Source of the DNA: Bradysia coprophila | Taxonomy: Eukaryota; Arthropoda; Insecta; Diptera; Sciaridae | Assembly (NCBI RefSeq): GCF_014529535.1 | Contig: NW_023503374.1 | Coordinates: 1,736,001 to 1,800,000 of the forward strand | Direction of reading: 5' to 3' | DNA length: 64,000 nucleotides | Position numbers and translations under genes: made by a program | Part shown: piece by piece, positions 1 to 10,902 of the stretch | Numbering within the stretch: the stretch's first letter is position 1 | Layout of the letters: every line of letters begins with the position of its first letter | Notes under the pieces: generated by a model | Seen by the model: only the letters and a program-made list of their open reading frames with translations | What the model was told of the DNA's origin: nothing | The model's database searches: none

Positions 1-160
1 TTCGTTTGCCATGGAAGCCACTAAACGCCGACCGATCTATTTCGTCGAAATTCCGTTTTCCTTGCAGACCAACCATACCAAGTCTGTCGATCTCGTCAAA
101 TCTTTTGTCGGCATTATTGAAAGCGTTTGGATAGTAATCGTATAGCAAGGGTTTGCGTTC
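1..160 (-). CDS. Orcokinin: Orcokinin gene, A-type terminal exon (partial at window start)
   Basis: Minus-strand exon encoding orcokinin A-type neuropeptides. The frame reads a spacer (LLYDYYPNAFNNAD), then KR, FDEIDRLGMVGLQG, KR, NFDEIDRSAFSGFHG, KR, and runs off the window. The NFDEIDR core is the hallmark of orcokinin A, and KR pairs are prohormone-convertase sites. Both peptides end in Gly before KR, which predicts C-terminal amidation. Two acceptors are possible. An AG just above 160 joins in phase to the linker exon at 9083-9149 (phase 1). A more pyrimidine-rich AG just above 191 would need a different upstream exon phase. It lies downstream of the B exon on the transcribed strand, so A and B look like alternative 3' ends of one gene. 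Peptide identity is seen directly; the splice choice is inferred. Confidence 0.85.
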
Positions 161-191
161 TAAGTCCACCGTCGGATGAGTTGTTGATTTG

Positions 192-2744
192 CTGTAAAAA
201 TGAAAGAAACATAAATACCTCAATCGATAAATATGGCATAGAGGAAGGAAACGTATCAAACTATAATAAAGTCAAATATAGAACGTGCCTTCCATCATCA
301 GCACTTCGTTCAAAGATTTTATTTGGTTTCATGTTTATTTGCCCAAAAACTGAAATAGTTTCGCGTATGTGTACAATCTCACCTGTGTGAATTTTGATTT
401 ATTTCCGTTCCAACTGCATGCGCTATAAATGTTTGCATTTGGAAAATAAAAGTACGATTCGATTAGATTAAGCTGCAAGAATGGATATGAACATCTTGTG
501 TGTGTGTGAAGTTTGACAATTTATTTAAATTGAACTTCAAAATAAAATTTAAGTTAAAGTTTTTAGTGCTTAGTAAACGAGTCGATAGGAAACGAATATT
601 TTCTACTCTACTTCAAAATAGAGTGCTGTTCCACTTTAGTGCAATTTAGAGGAGATTTTTACAAACTAGAGGACAAACTATATCCACGATGTGTGTTCAT
701 AAAAAAAGAGATTTCTATTCAAACCAAAAAAAAATATCTTTCCCGTAGAAAAAATGATTTCTGAAAAAAGTGACCGAGCACAGACAGAAGATGAAAAGTG
801 CAATTTATTATAGGAGTAAACCATTCGTGTTAGAATAATAGGCAAGAATTAACGTTTTTCCACGAAAATTTATTTGTCTATTTTTCTAGTAACGACACTG
901 GTAAGTTCCAACACTCACCTTTAACCATTCAGAAATGTTTAGCCATATGTTTACCAACAAGGATGACTAAAATCGACGATCGTAAACCTTCTAAAATAGC
1001 ACATTGTCGGGGAAGGGAGGTTATACAAAAGCGTATGTTCCGTATATTTTCAAACAAACTTTCATACACTTTTGTGTGCGAGGGGGGAGGGTCTGAAAAT
1101 CTTCTTTTTTTCGCGCTTTATGAATGGCTTCTTACATAGTTTATTACTTTATACCAAACACCAGCGAGGCCGGAAGGAATTTATGGGATTTTTCTTGTCA
1201 ACGCTACGAATTACAAAGAGTGGTTTGGCTGTGTTTTATGGTGTCGGTTATATACAGAAACTATTTTTTGGAAAACATTTGTCCCAATTTTCTTGAATTT
1301 TTCAACATTTTCCTAGATTTTCCTATATATCTTTCTTCAAATTCAAAAAAAAAAAAAAAATTTAAATAAAAATCATTTTGACAGTTGTAACGAGAAAAAA
1401 CTATTGTGGGATAAACAAGATGTGAAAAAATAGAAATTTTCTCACCTGAACTGTCATCAGATAGAGAGCGTCAAAAACGACCACCTTCTCACCGTATTTA
1501 AGTAAAGAAAATAACGTTATTCACATATGAAAATAGCATTTGTTCAACATATTATACTGTTTCAATATCATCCCACAAAATTACTAATATGTTTTAACAT
1601 ACTTTTAGCACAAACGTTCCAGTGAAAGTATTCAAAATTTATGTTAAAATGTTAGTCCCAATATGAACATAAAAATTAATTTCGGAAAAGTTACAAATTA
1701 ATTTTGTCACGCAATGGTTTTGTCAAAGGATTGTCAGTATATTGTTTACAAAATTGACAAAGGCGTACATATATCTGCTGCGAATAAAGTAGCTAGCAAG
1801 CAACATCAACAGTTTTTCACAGCCAAAGTAAATTCAATTTTTCGTGTCGGTTTTGTATTTCTAAAATGTTTCATTAAATCTTTTAATTTTTAATCAAATC
1901 ATAAAAATTTTCGATCTACACAACAACTGAGCTCTTTTATTAAAGATTTCGTATATAAAATAAGCATAAATAAACAACTGTGGAAATGAATCAACCTTTC
2001 GCGGACGGCTATTTCATATGTAAAGTCTTTTATCAGAATAATTTTACTAGCTCTAAGAAAAGCCGTAAGTTTTTGCAAATTTATGCAAACTGATGAGTCA
2101 GAACCAGTCCAACTGTCCCAAACTATTTTTTATTCGAAGGCAACACATTTACGATCATGGGTCCAGTTCAAAACGCATCTGTCGAAAATATAAGAAAAAA
2201 CGCCGAAATATAGACTTTTCAGCAAAGCTTCGATTGCACTTAAGAGACATGGATGTTTTGCATACAAATGGGTGTTTTTTAAATACTTCATTTGATATTT
2301 TTTTTGATGATAACTTTTCACCAGAATCCTTTTTCAAAAACGTACGATCTCAATCTCAACATCAGTCAGTTACGTCAGTTAGTAAAAGTTCGGCAACCAT
2401 TTCATTACATTTTAATGACGTGGAAATAAAGTAATCACCATCATTCGTAGTTCACAAATGTAGGCTACAATTTTAGCCTAGTGGTCGTGCCTTTTAAGTT
2501 TTCTTGTTGAGATGACTACAATTTTAGCTAAGCATCCGTGCATCTCAAAGCTTTGTTTATGTAAAATGACAAAATATTTGTTAGCAATCTTCTTAATAGT
2601 ATGAAATTGCCTGAGAATAGAATTTGCCAGAACGTTTTTTTTAGCAAGAATTAGATTCAGGTACCCATCAGACCTCCAAGGATTTGTAACACATGTAAAA
2701 TTTTTCTCACTGAAATGAAAACCGGAAATTTTTTATCTAGGAGA
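192..2744. other. AT-rich spacer between Orcokinin A and B exons
   Basis: No supported gene. A weak two-exon reading exists at 1986-2213 (+). It starts MNQPFADGYF, has a GTAAGT donor after 2064 and an acceptor before 2140, and would give about 50 residues and a TAG at 2211. A plus-strand AATAAA lies near 2425. A 113-codon overlapping ORF at 2093-2434 is in another frame and does not join. No family is recognised. Confidence 0.3.
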
Positions 2745-2760
2745 GCTGACATTTCTACAC

Positions 2761-3056
2761 GGCGAATATCGTCATGTGAACGATAATATCGTTATGTGAA
2801 CGATAATATCGTCATGTAAACGATAATATCGTCATGTAATCGATAATATCGTCATGTGAACGATAATATCGTCATGTGAACGATAATATTGTCATGTGAA
2901 CGATAATATCGTCATGTGAACGATAATATCGTCATGTGAACGATAATATCGTCATGTGAACGATAATATCGTCATGTGAACGATAATATCGTCATGTGAA
3001 CGATAATATTGTCATGTGAACGATAATATTGTCATGTGAACGATAATATCGTCCTG
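2761..3056. repeat. 20-bp minisatellite, about 15 units
   Basis: About fifteen head-to-tail copies of CGATAATATCGTCATGTGAA with very few substitutions (GTT for GTC, ATT for ATC, TAA/TAAT for TGAA). Half of each unit, CGATAATATCG, is a perfect palindrome, so every unit can form a small hairpin. The left flank ACATTTCTACACGG resembles the terminal repeat of the element at 21944-22174, which carries the same CGATAATATCG motif internally. It sits between the two alternative terminal exons of Orcokinin. Confidence 0.95.
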
Positions 3057-3107
3057 AGAACAAAAAGATAAATAAATCAAAATGGAAAATCTGTCTACAA
3101 ATTAACT

Positions 3108-3113
3108 TTTATT
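3108..3113 (-). terminator. Polyadenylation signal, Orcokinin B transcript
   Basis: AATAAA on the minus strand about 215 nt downstream of the B-exon stop. It lies between the stop and the minisatellite, so the B transcript would end before the repeat array. Confidence 0.45.
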
Positions 3114-3328
3114 CCATTATAATCAATTACAAGATGATTAAACATTAACTAGGTGATATGTATCGTAGATGTGTACACACTGTATAGAATAACCACACTT
3201 ACTTTTCACGATTTTTCAAATTGACTTCGAAATAAGTTTGACACAACCATAAATTATTTTTTTGTTTTGTTTCTGTTTATAAATATTAGTAATATTTTCC
3301 ACTAGCAACAACACTTCCAACACTCTGT

Positions 3329-3876
3329 TCATTTCAAAAGATACCCACCACCTATCGCATCCACGGCCCGTTTCAATATACGACCAGCATCATCTCCAGT
3401 TTCTAACGAATCTAAACTTCTTTTCAACAAATTACCGCCACCAATATGGTCCAGGCTGCGCTTCAACAAATTACCGCCACCAATATGATCCAAACTTCTC
3501 AACTGAACACGATCCATACCCCGACCAATGGCATTCTGTCCCACATTTACTCTTCTAATTGGCTCCACAGCCTCTTCCGGCGTTCCATTCACTTCAACAT
3601 TATTATTAGGTCTTCCACCACTGAGCAACATTCCGCCGCCAAGACGATCGACTTGTTTCATCGAACGACGGGCAACATTTCCGAAATATGGTTGCACATT
3701 TCGCTGGCCAATGTCATCGATTCGATTCTGATAGCCGAATAGTGCATCCCAATTTCTTGGCCCGTAATCGTCATGAATTTGATTGGTGATAAGTTCTTCG
3801 TTTCCTGGAAATATAAGTTCGGCTCTAGAAATTCGTCCTGTAACGTTAGGTGGTTGGTTTAGTTTGTGCATGTTGT
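3329..3876 (-). CDS. Orcokinin: Orcokinin gene, B-type terminal exon
   Basis: Terminal coding exon of the neuropeptide precursor, with stop at 3329. It encodes SLDHIGGGNLL twice, AVDAIGGGYLL once, a variant SLDSLETGDDAGRIL, and a diverged QVDRLGGGMLL. KR cleavage sites separate most of them. The xxDxIGGGxLL core is the insect orcokinin B consensus. The exon starts after an AG at 3877-3878, giving phase 1, which fits the linker exon at 9083-9149. The joined precursor is about 227 residues: signal exon 23, linker about 22, then this exon. The in-frame Met at 3871 is internal. An AATAAA lies about 215 nt past the stop at 3108-3113 (minus strand). The peptides act as secreted signals in the nervous system or gut of insects; this is known of the family, not visible here. 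Confidence 0.9.
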
Positions 3877-5420
3877 CTGATGTGTATTTTCTGTATTGTG
3901 TTCTGAGTTACATTTAAAATTTAGATTTTAACAAACAGATCAATGTGAGTAGACTATACACTGTACATGCAATATAGAAGCAACAAGCATTGTCAGGAAA
4001 AGTTTTAAGTCATGCATAAATAAGAAGCTTTGTAATCTGCCCGTGTATCCATTTATATAAACGCATAATGTACACGTATACGTGTAAGGAAATGAGCCAG
4101 TAACGTATATTATATTATATGCATCGAATTTCATGTGAACAATCACATAGTTACATTAATTGGAAACGTGTTCGGCGCGATTATTTGAAAGGGACATGTC
4201 TGGCAACATTGAGGTAAATATAGTTACATTTACCTCAGTGTTGCCAGCCAGGTCCTTTTCAAATGACTATAATCTTTTCATGCTATACGAGCAACGTTGT
4301 GGTTTTCGTCGATTTTTACGTAAGACTTTTTCAAACGAATTCTAATTGGTAATAATTACCACATGGTAGGTAGCCTCATTATATCGTATGTTATTAGCGA
4401 ACAATTAGAAGTCGTTTTCACAAAAATCGATGAAGACTGACTTTTCGTTGAAAATTTTACACTTACATAACCAATGGGTCTAAAATCTGTCAACATTTTT
4501 CATCAAACTTAATGCGTTTGATAGCTATTGAAAGTCCCTACAAAAACAACAAAACTAACAGTCCCTAGGAGCAATTGCTGTGCCATTTTATTAACTAGTT
4601 ACTATACGTATACGTCTAGGAGAAAAATGCCTAAGATCTAGGTGGAATACTGACTCGATTAGGAGCACTGTCAACAGCTCACTGTTCTAAAAATTCCTAA
4701 AAACTTTCTTGTAGAAGTCTGTAGACATTTAAAAATCCTCTACTTTAGGATTAGAGTGAAGTATTTCAAGTTTTTTCTTTGTTCTTTTGTTCTTTGTTCG
4801 GCGAAATAAAAAATCCGAATACTTCGGTAAGCTTTGAACACCAGACCCGAATAATTCGAGCGAATTTTTCTTGAAACATAGCACTGCTGCTAGCAATAAC
4901 ACTGAATTGCAAACGTCAAATTACGAGGTTTTAGTGATAAAAGCTTACGATTGTTTGTATTGGGTGTTTTAACGTATACAACGAAAACAGGTGACCTATC
5001 TTTGCAAAAGAAAGCATTATCGTCCTATGCTATGCTATGCTTGAAAAATATTTCAAATTGATATTTGCCGAAACATATCAAGCCATAACCACACCAAATG
5101 TGTCTGAAAAGGTTCTTGTTAAGGACATTGTAAGTGCAAAGGGAATTGTACGTTACTCTGCCAATGTGAAGGGCGGTGCTTTATAATGTTTCGGCCAGTG
5201 TAGGACCAAACAGGTATGGCTAATCGTTTGTTAAATGATTGAGAAACTGTTGATCTACTTTCTAATTCAAGAAATTATCGTCAGTCAACTACTGCTAACT
5301 GCTAACTGCTAACACTTTTCACAATGTCGACATTTAACGCTCAACTAATTCACGCCGTAAGTGCGGTCGAAATTCAAAATCTTTCTAACGCAGTGTCATT
5401 TTCATACAAGGAAGCATTGA
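3877..5420. other. Orcokinin intron 2, left part
   Basis: No gene. It holds an imperfect hairpin at about 4184-4266, whose arms read TTTGAAAGGGACATGTCTGG and its near-inverse around a short AT loop, and a TGCTAAC-type micro-repeat near 5290. Otherwise plain AT-rich intron. Confidence 0.5.
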
Positions 5421-5848
5421 ATAGTTATTTATCTACCAAGGTAGGTATGAAGGTATTTTTTCGCACCGTGGTAGATACAACGTTTTTCGCAATTTCGGGC
5501 CATAATCACCTTTCCAATGCAAAACATGTCCTACATTTTGTTCCAAAAATTTTTTTGTATACAGAAATTCATTTGAACGATCAAGAAGAAGATATGATGT
5601 AAAGAGATGCGTTGAATGAAATCGAGTAGTCAATGCTTTGCATATACGCTTCAACAATACGTTCGGTATAATTGTGTGACTCTTCAAATGTTCAAAAACA
5701 TTTTGGTGTCGGGGGTTCGATTTCTGGTCAATGTAAGATTTTTATTTATATCGCACTGTGTCCAGGAATACAGTGAAATAAATACCTTCAAAACGACATT
5801 AAATGGATGCATGGAAAGGTGATGATTATGGACCGGAATTGCGAAAAT
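5421..5848. mobile_element. Short element, deleted copy of the one at 30239
   Basis: Nearly identical to 30239-30842 from ATAGTTATTTATCTACC to TGGACCGGAATTGCGAAAAT. This copy is about 430 bp instead of about 600. It lacks several discrete blocks: the middle of a hairpin after 5467, a piece near 5592, the tRNA-like box A region near 5680, and a block near 5753. The tRNA-like box B (GGGGTTCGATTTC) is kept at about 5712. Likely a non-autonomous, tRNA-linked repeat. Confidence 0.75.
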
Positions 5849-7586
5849 GTATTTTTCGGTTCACTTTTTCATCGACTCGTTCACCTGAAATTTAAATTTT
5901 AGGCACACTTACGGCGTGAATTAACAAAGGCGATAAGCGAAACTTCTCTAGTTTAAAGGACTTTAATTACACCTTTACAGGAAATGGGGTTGCAATTTAA
6001 TGCTTTTGTGTACATTTTAGGATTTTTGTGAAGCTTAAAAGCTCGGCATGTTCAATTGTTCATCTAAGACTTTGCATAAAAAATTTAGACATGTCGAGAC
6101 ATTACGTTTTTTTTTTCTTAATTGTCTGAAATATCTATATCCCCGCAATCTGTCACAGGATATCCAAGATCATCTTTAATTCCGTATGCCGTAGATATAT
6201 GAAGTCAAAACCATAAATTCTTAAAGTTTGTAAAAAAAGTATAAATAAATTTCAATGTCGTACGCAATAAATTAGAATGTATACGTTCCATCCACGTATG
6301 TTTCATCCGTCAACTCAATCCATCTACAATTCATGAAAGCGAAAAATATTTTCGTAGATTTTACGATTTCTTTTTCACAAAAGAAACATGTGCGATAAAG
6401 TAAAGGAAAGTTCCGTAATTGTCATTCTGGTGTGATGTAAATTTTAAATTTGATACATGAGTGACGTCATTATCCAATATATGTGGCATTTCATGTGTCG
6501 TTGGACTTGGTATAAAATATGAGGTAGACGAGATTAATAAAATGCTACCGTTATCTAATCCAACAATCGTTTGGGATTATACGGATTATTATTACCTTTG
6601 GTTTTAAAATACAAAAAACATAGCTTTCTCTCTCCATTCAACTCGCATAATAACAAAAAAAATACACCTTGAATCAACATGCTTTTTTGTGCTTTTATAT
6701 ATTTATGAGGGAAATTTCTTTTTTTTTACTTTTACTCATCAATAGCCCCTGCGTCATTTCAAACAACAGAAAAAAACCCTCGTATTTTACACTCATTTTT
6801 AAAGGTATAGCTCTGCTTCCATAAAAAGGCAAAAATCACTGGTGGATGCGAAAAGCTTCGAGATAAAAATATCTATTTTATAAATAATTATTATTTAAGA
6901 TATAAAACGGCCATAAAAACAACATTGAGAATCAAAATTTAATTGAATTATTCAAGTTTGTGTACATACCTTTTGGGCATGTTTGATTTTGCCACGCACA
7001 CATTTTATGGTTCAATATTTTCTTTTTTAAATAAAAATGTTTTTGTTTTAACAGGAAAATCATCAGAACAAATTTTTTTGTATAGAAAGACGAGACTATT
7101 CGAATAATGTTGATTTATAGTTAGTTGATTCTTCGACAAAAAAAACACATTTTATGACAAACAAAACATCGTCTCGTGAAATGCCAGACCAAAAGTAATA
7201 TGTATTTACGTCGCAAGGACGGAAACGTCGACATATATGTTGATCCGAGGCGAAGCCGAAGTCAATGATCTAGCGAAATGGTGACTTTTCATTTTTCGTC
7301 CGTGTACTTTCGGTCTTTGTCCTTGTTACAATGCTGAGGGCACCGAAAAAAGGCTTCATTGATGGTGCAGAAGCATGTAATAGTAGTTTATGCTACAAGA
7401 AATGTAAATGTAATGTTCGAGAAATGGTAAATGGTACGATGCGAAGCTGATAGCCTTATCTTCCATTTCGAGAACATAAAATGCCCTTACGGTACTTGTA
7501 GCCTAAATAATTTTATATTTTTTTCGCTCAAAAGAGGCCATTACAGAAACAAAGTACAACAAAAAAGTAGAACTGTAAATTCGTTT
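5849..7586. other. AT-rich intronic sequence
   Basis: No gene seen. A GC-rich micro-hairpin with the core CGAGGCGAAGCCGA sits at about 7240-7270. A region near 5853-5920 is the inverse of sequence at about 41430-41490 (CATCGACTCGTTCACCTGAA). Confidence 0.5.
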
Positions 7587-7836
7587 GTGCCACCGAGAAT
7601 TGAAATACGACTCTTTTCAGCACTCATTTTAGTGTTGTAAAGTGACTTATTTCAGCATCCGTTTGATGTGATATTACAACACTCAAAGCAGTGTTGATAT
7701 GGAATTTGTATGAGTTGTTACAGCATTCGTTTGAGAAAATGCAAAGCAATGTGATCGATCAAATTCGAAGAGTGATTGTTTACAATGAAAATTCTGAATT
7801 TTTGTGCATTTGTCTATTTCAATTCTCGGTTGGCAC
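7587..7836. mobile_element. MITE, copy 1 of a tandem pair
   Basis: A 250-bp element with terminal inverted repeats GTGCCACCGAGAATTGAAAT and ATTTCAATTCTCGGTTGGCAC-type end. A second 250-bp copy lies at 7979-8228, and the two differ at only a few bases. The 142 bp between them (7837-7978) form a separate hairpin with a GC-rich tip (CTCGCTCCGCTCG). No coding capacity. Confidence 0.8.
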
Positions 7837-7978
7837 AAAGCATGATGTGTTACACGTATTGTAATGAGATTTTTTCAGCACACGACCCAATTTTCCTTAC
7901 TCGCTCCGCTCGTAAGGAAAACTTGGGTCTAGTGCTGAAAAAATCAACATTACAATACTTGTAACACAACATACTATT

Positions 7979-8228
7979 GTGCCACCGAGAATTGAAATAC
8001 GACTCTTTTCAGCACTCATTTTAGTGTTGTAAAGTGACTTATTTCAGCATCCGTTTGATGTGATATTACAACACTCAAAGCAGTGTTGATATGGAATTTG
8101 TATGAGTTGTTACAGCATTCGTTTCAGAAAATGCAAAGCAATGTGATCGATCAAATTTGAAGAGTGATTGTTTACAATGAAAATTATGATTTTTTGTGCT
8201 CTTGTCTATTTCAATTCTCGGTTGGCAC
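7979..8228. mobile_element. MITE, copy 2 of a tandem pair
   Basis: Second copy of the 250-bp element at 7587-7836. The similarity continues about 65 bp past its right end into the left arm of the intervening hairpin (to about 8294), so the pair arose as a roughly 392-bp tandem duplication rather than two independent insertions. Confidence 0.8.
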
Positions 8229-8294
8229 AAAGCATGATGTGTTACAAGTATTGTAATGAGATTTTTTCAGCACACGACCCAATTTTCCTTACTC

Positions 8295-9082
8295 ATGACT
8301 TTATGAATAAACTCGACGAAAATATTACATAAAAGACGTTTGTCTTTGAGGTTTTCAATCCAGTACATAGCCGTTTTTGAGCGAGAAAGATATAAACGGT
8401 TTTTCCCCATTTTGCTAGAGATTTTAATGTGGAATTTAGCGGAAAATACACTCTTCCGCTTCGGATTAACATCATTGCAAATATATTTATGGTTCGATTA
8501 TCCATCCTCAATCTATAAATTCCGTGTATCATACAGTAATTAAATAAGTGGCGGCTATTGTATATCACATTAATTCAACAGTACACAGAGTGTATTATAT
8601 AGATTATATAATTGTGAACAAGAATCCAAATAAAGTATGAAATCCCTCTAGCGAATACGTACAGTGGATTAAAACAGGTGGTGGGTGGGAGGTGTGTATT
8701 TAAATGGAAATGTCCACAATTAAATATAGTAGGTTGTGTTGCATTATATGAGTTAGGAAGAAGGAAAAAAAACGACAGACACACACAGAGACACACGAGA
8801 ATATTGTGAATAGAGCTGAAATTAAGATAGTTAGTCCACACATTTATGTACGAGTGTTGTTGGAGAGAATTAAGGAGTTTGTAGAGTGCGCTTACCGAGC
8901 CGGACATAGAGAAGAAAGTGTAACAGATATAATTAGAATTTTATTTTTATTTTTTGCTGTGGAATATTAATTGGTGACAATTTGTTGTTTTAAATTACTT
9001 TCAGTTTCCTTTTATTCATTTTTTTTGGGAAAACTTTGAAAGAAATAAGAAAAAAAATGAAAAATAAAAGGAAAAACATTAC
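8295..9082. other. Intronic sequence without recognised feature
   Basis: Minus-strand ORFs of 91 and 110 codons exist (8293-8568, 8575-8907), but their translations are low-complexity and hydrophobic-patchy, and lack a donor/acceptor context compatible with Orcokinin. Treated as chance. Confidence 0.5.
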
Positions 9083-9149
9083 CTCCATTATATCGGCTTT
9101 GATGTTTTAATTCCTGAAGTCTGTAAATAAGTTCGTCAATTTCTTGGTC
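9083..9149 (-). CDS. Orcokinin: Orcokinin gene, short linker exon 2
   Basis: A 67-nt minus-strand exon between a clean acceptor (atattttccag) and a GTAATG donor. Only one of three frames is open. It reads DQEIDELIYRLQELKHQSRY followed by NG. It enters in phase 0 and leaves in phase 1. The phase-0 entry matches the end of the signal-peptide exon at 20530-20598, and the phase-1 exit matches the B-exon acceptor at 3876 and one A-exon acceptor at 160. This is the acidic spacer that follows the signal peptide in the precursor. It is too short to stand out as an ORF. Support is splice sites plus phase agreement on both sides. Confidence 0.75.
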
Positions 9150-9534
9150 CTGGAAAATATCACAAGCGAAAATATTTATGAATTTTTAATGTAATTTGAG
9201 TGTAAATAAATGAATTTTATATCAAACAAATAAATCATAAGATAATTCAAATTAGAGGCTTTTATTCAATATGGAGAAAGAAAAAAGAAACTTTTTCAAT
9301 TGAACGAAGCCTCGCTGAAAAAAGGGTTTTGTTTACTTTAAATACATTTTGTTATGTCGGTTGTTTTGGAAACTTTTCTATTACATCGGCATGGTTTGCA
9401 GTTAGGTACTTAGAAATCATAGCTTGAACCGTAACACTAATTTTTTGTTGGTTTTCAAATAATAAAAACGAGTAAGAGAATGGATTCGGAGAGGGATTTT
9501 TTTATTAAATTAATTGAAAAAACATACCACATCA

Positions 9535-10326
9535 CACGGTGGGGCTGAACGAACTTTAAATGAACATGTCGACTTCCATCTCGGTTCTTTTCATAGCTCA
9601 GTTAGGGGAGGCGTGTACTATCCAACGGCACATGTTGCAGGCGCAACCGCTGCGCCGTTTCTGAGAACTAGGAATATCGTCGCCTGGCTCAGCGGAAGTT
9701 GCTGGACCAGTGTTTGAAACTGGAATCGGTAGAGGGACAAATTCTAAGAACAACCATGTAAAAATCATTGCTCTCGGTCATTTGGTCGCAGAGCAATAGA
9801 AGCTAAAAGTCGAAAATGCCTCCTCGACGAAGTTCCCGACCCTGCACTTTAATAGCGTTTCTAGACAAGGTTAATGTGCTCTTTCGAATGGCAATAAATT
9901 TTTTTTGAAATTGGTCTCTTTTAGTACATTTTCAGAAAAATCACTTTTTTGCTACCATCGGTGAACTTTGGCTACTCCCATGCCTTGCCGGTTGGAATAT
10001 TTCAACACGCCATACCTTGTAACAATTGTTGACAAGAGGTGGAATTTTCGACTTTTAGCTTCTATTGCTCTGCGACCAAATGACCGAGAGCAATAATTTT
10101 TACATGGTTGTTCTTAGAATTTGTCCCTCTACCGATTCCAGTTTCAAACACTGGTCCAGCAACTCCCGCGGAGCCAGGCGACGATATTCCTAGTTCTCAG
10201 AAACGGCTCAGCGGTTGCGCCTGCAACATGTGCCGTTGGATAGTACACGCCGCCCCCAACTCAGCTATGAAAAGAACCGAGATGGAAGTCGACTTGTTTA
10301 TTTAAAGTTCGTTCAGCCCCACCGTG
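9535..10326. mobile_element. Foldback element with CACGG ends and 4-bp TSD
   Basis: A 792-bp inverted-repeat element. The left end begins CACGGTGGGGCTGAACGAAC and the right end is its inverse. Arms of about 290 bp flank a loop of roughly 215 bp (about 9819-10032). A 4-bp duplication ATCA borders both ends. ORFs inside (9514-9717, 10108-10305) are arm artefacts. Same terminal signature as 14919-15570 and 57771-58128. Confidence 0.9.
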
Positions 10327-10737
10327 ATCAACAAAAGATTTAAAACACTCGGAGCAAATGCTCAAATCGGTATAATTTGAAACGTCGACTTAATGAATTT
10401 ACATGGTCGATTTAACGAATCAACTCGGTCTAATTGAATCTTCGCCAAATTTTAGGAGTTTAAGAGTTGATCGCGATATATTCATTACATCTTTTCCTTC
10501 GTTTGTTGAAAAAGGTGTCACCTAGTTTTTTTAACACACTCTTTTCAGTACCGAATTTGCATTTGCCCTCGATTTGCAATGAATATTAAAACGCTCCACA
10601 ATAAAAAAAATTACGAAATTTTGGCCATCAGGAGCGGCCCTGAATCTCTTACTTCATTCGTTACAATGTGCATTCCGCCATAATTACAGAACACTAACGA
10701 AGCTGATATTATCGCTTAATTTTCTCGTCACTGTTAA

Positions 10738-10902
10738 GGGGCCGTTCATAAATTACGTAACGCAAAAATCAACATTTTTCAGACCCCCCCCCGGGTCTGT
10801 AACGCTAAAAGGGTCAAGTTTGACCCAATTTTGTTAGAACCGTAACGCTTGCCTCATACCCCCCCCTCCCCCTCTAGCGTTACGTAATTTATGAACGGCC
10901 CC
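10738..10902. mobile_element. 165-bp MITE with TAA target duplication
   Basis: Terminal inverted repeats GGGGCCGTTCATAAATTACG at both ends, extending about 26 bp, are bordered by TAA on each side. A G/C homopolymer-rich centre. The 3-bp TAA duplication and the TIR type fit PIF/Harbinger or ISL2EU-type elements. Superfamily is inferred. Confidence 0.85.

Noticed and set aside
2761..3056. CRISPR-like array
   Set aside because: Units are contiguous 20-mers with no unique spacers, and the sequence is clearly animal nuclear DNA. It is a minisatellite.
8575..8907. 110-codon minus ORF as a membrane protein
   Set aside because: Composition follows local AT/AC simple sequence, no family resemblance, and it sits inside the Orcokinin intron without usable splice sites.
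9514..10305. ORFs in the foldback element as small genes
   Set aside because: They are mirror images from the two arms of one inverted-repeat element.
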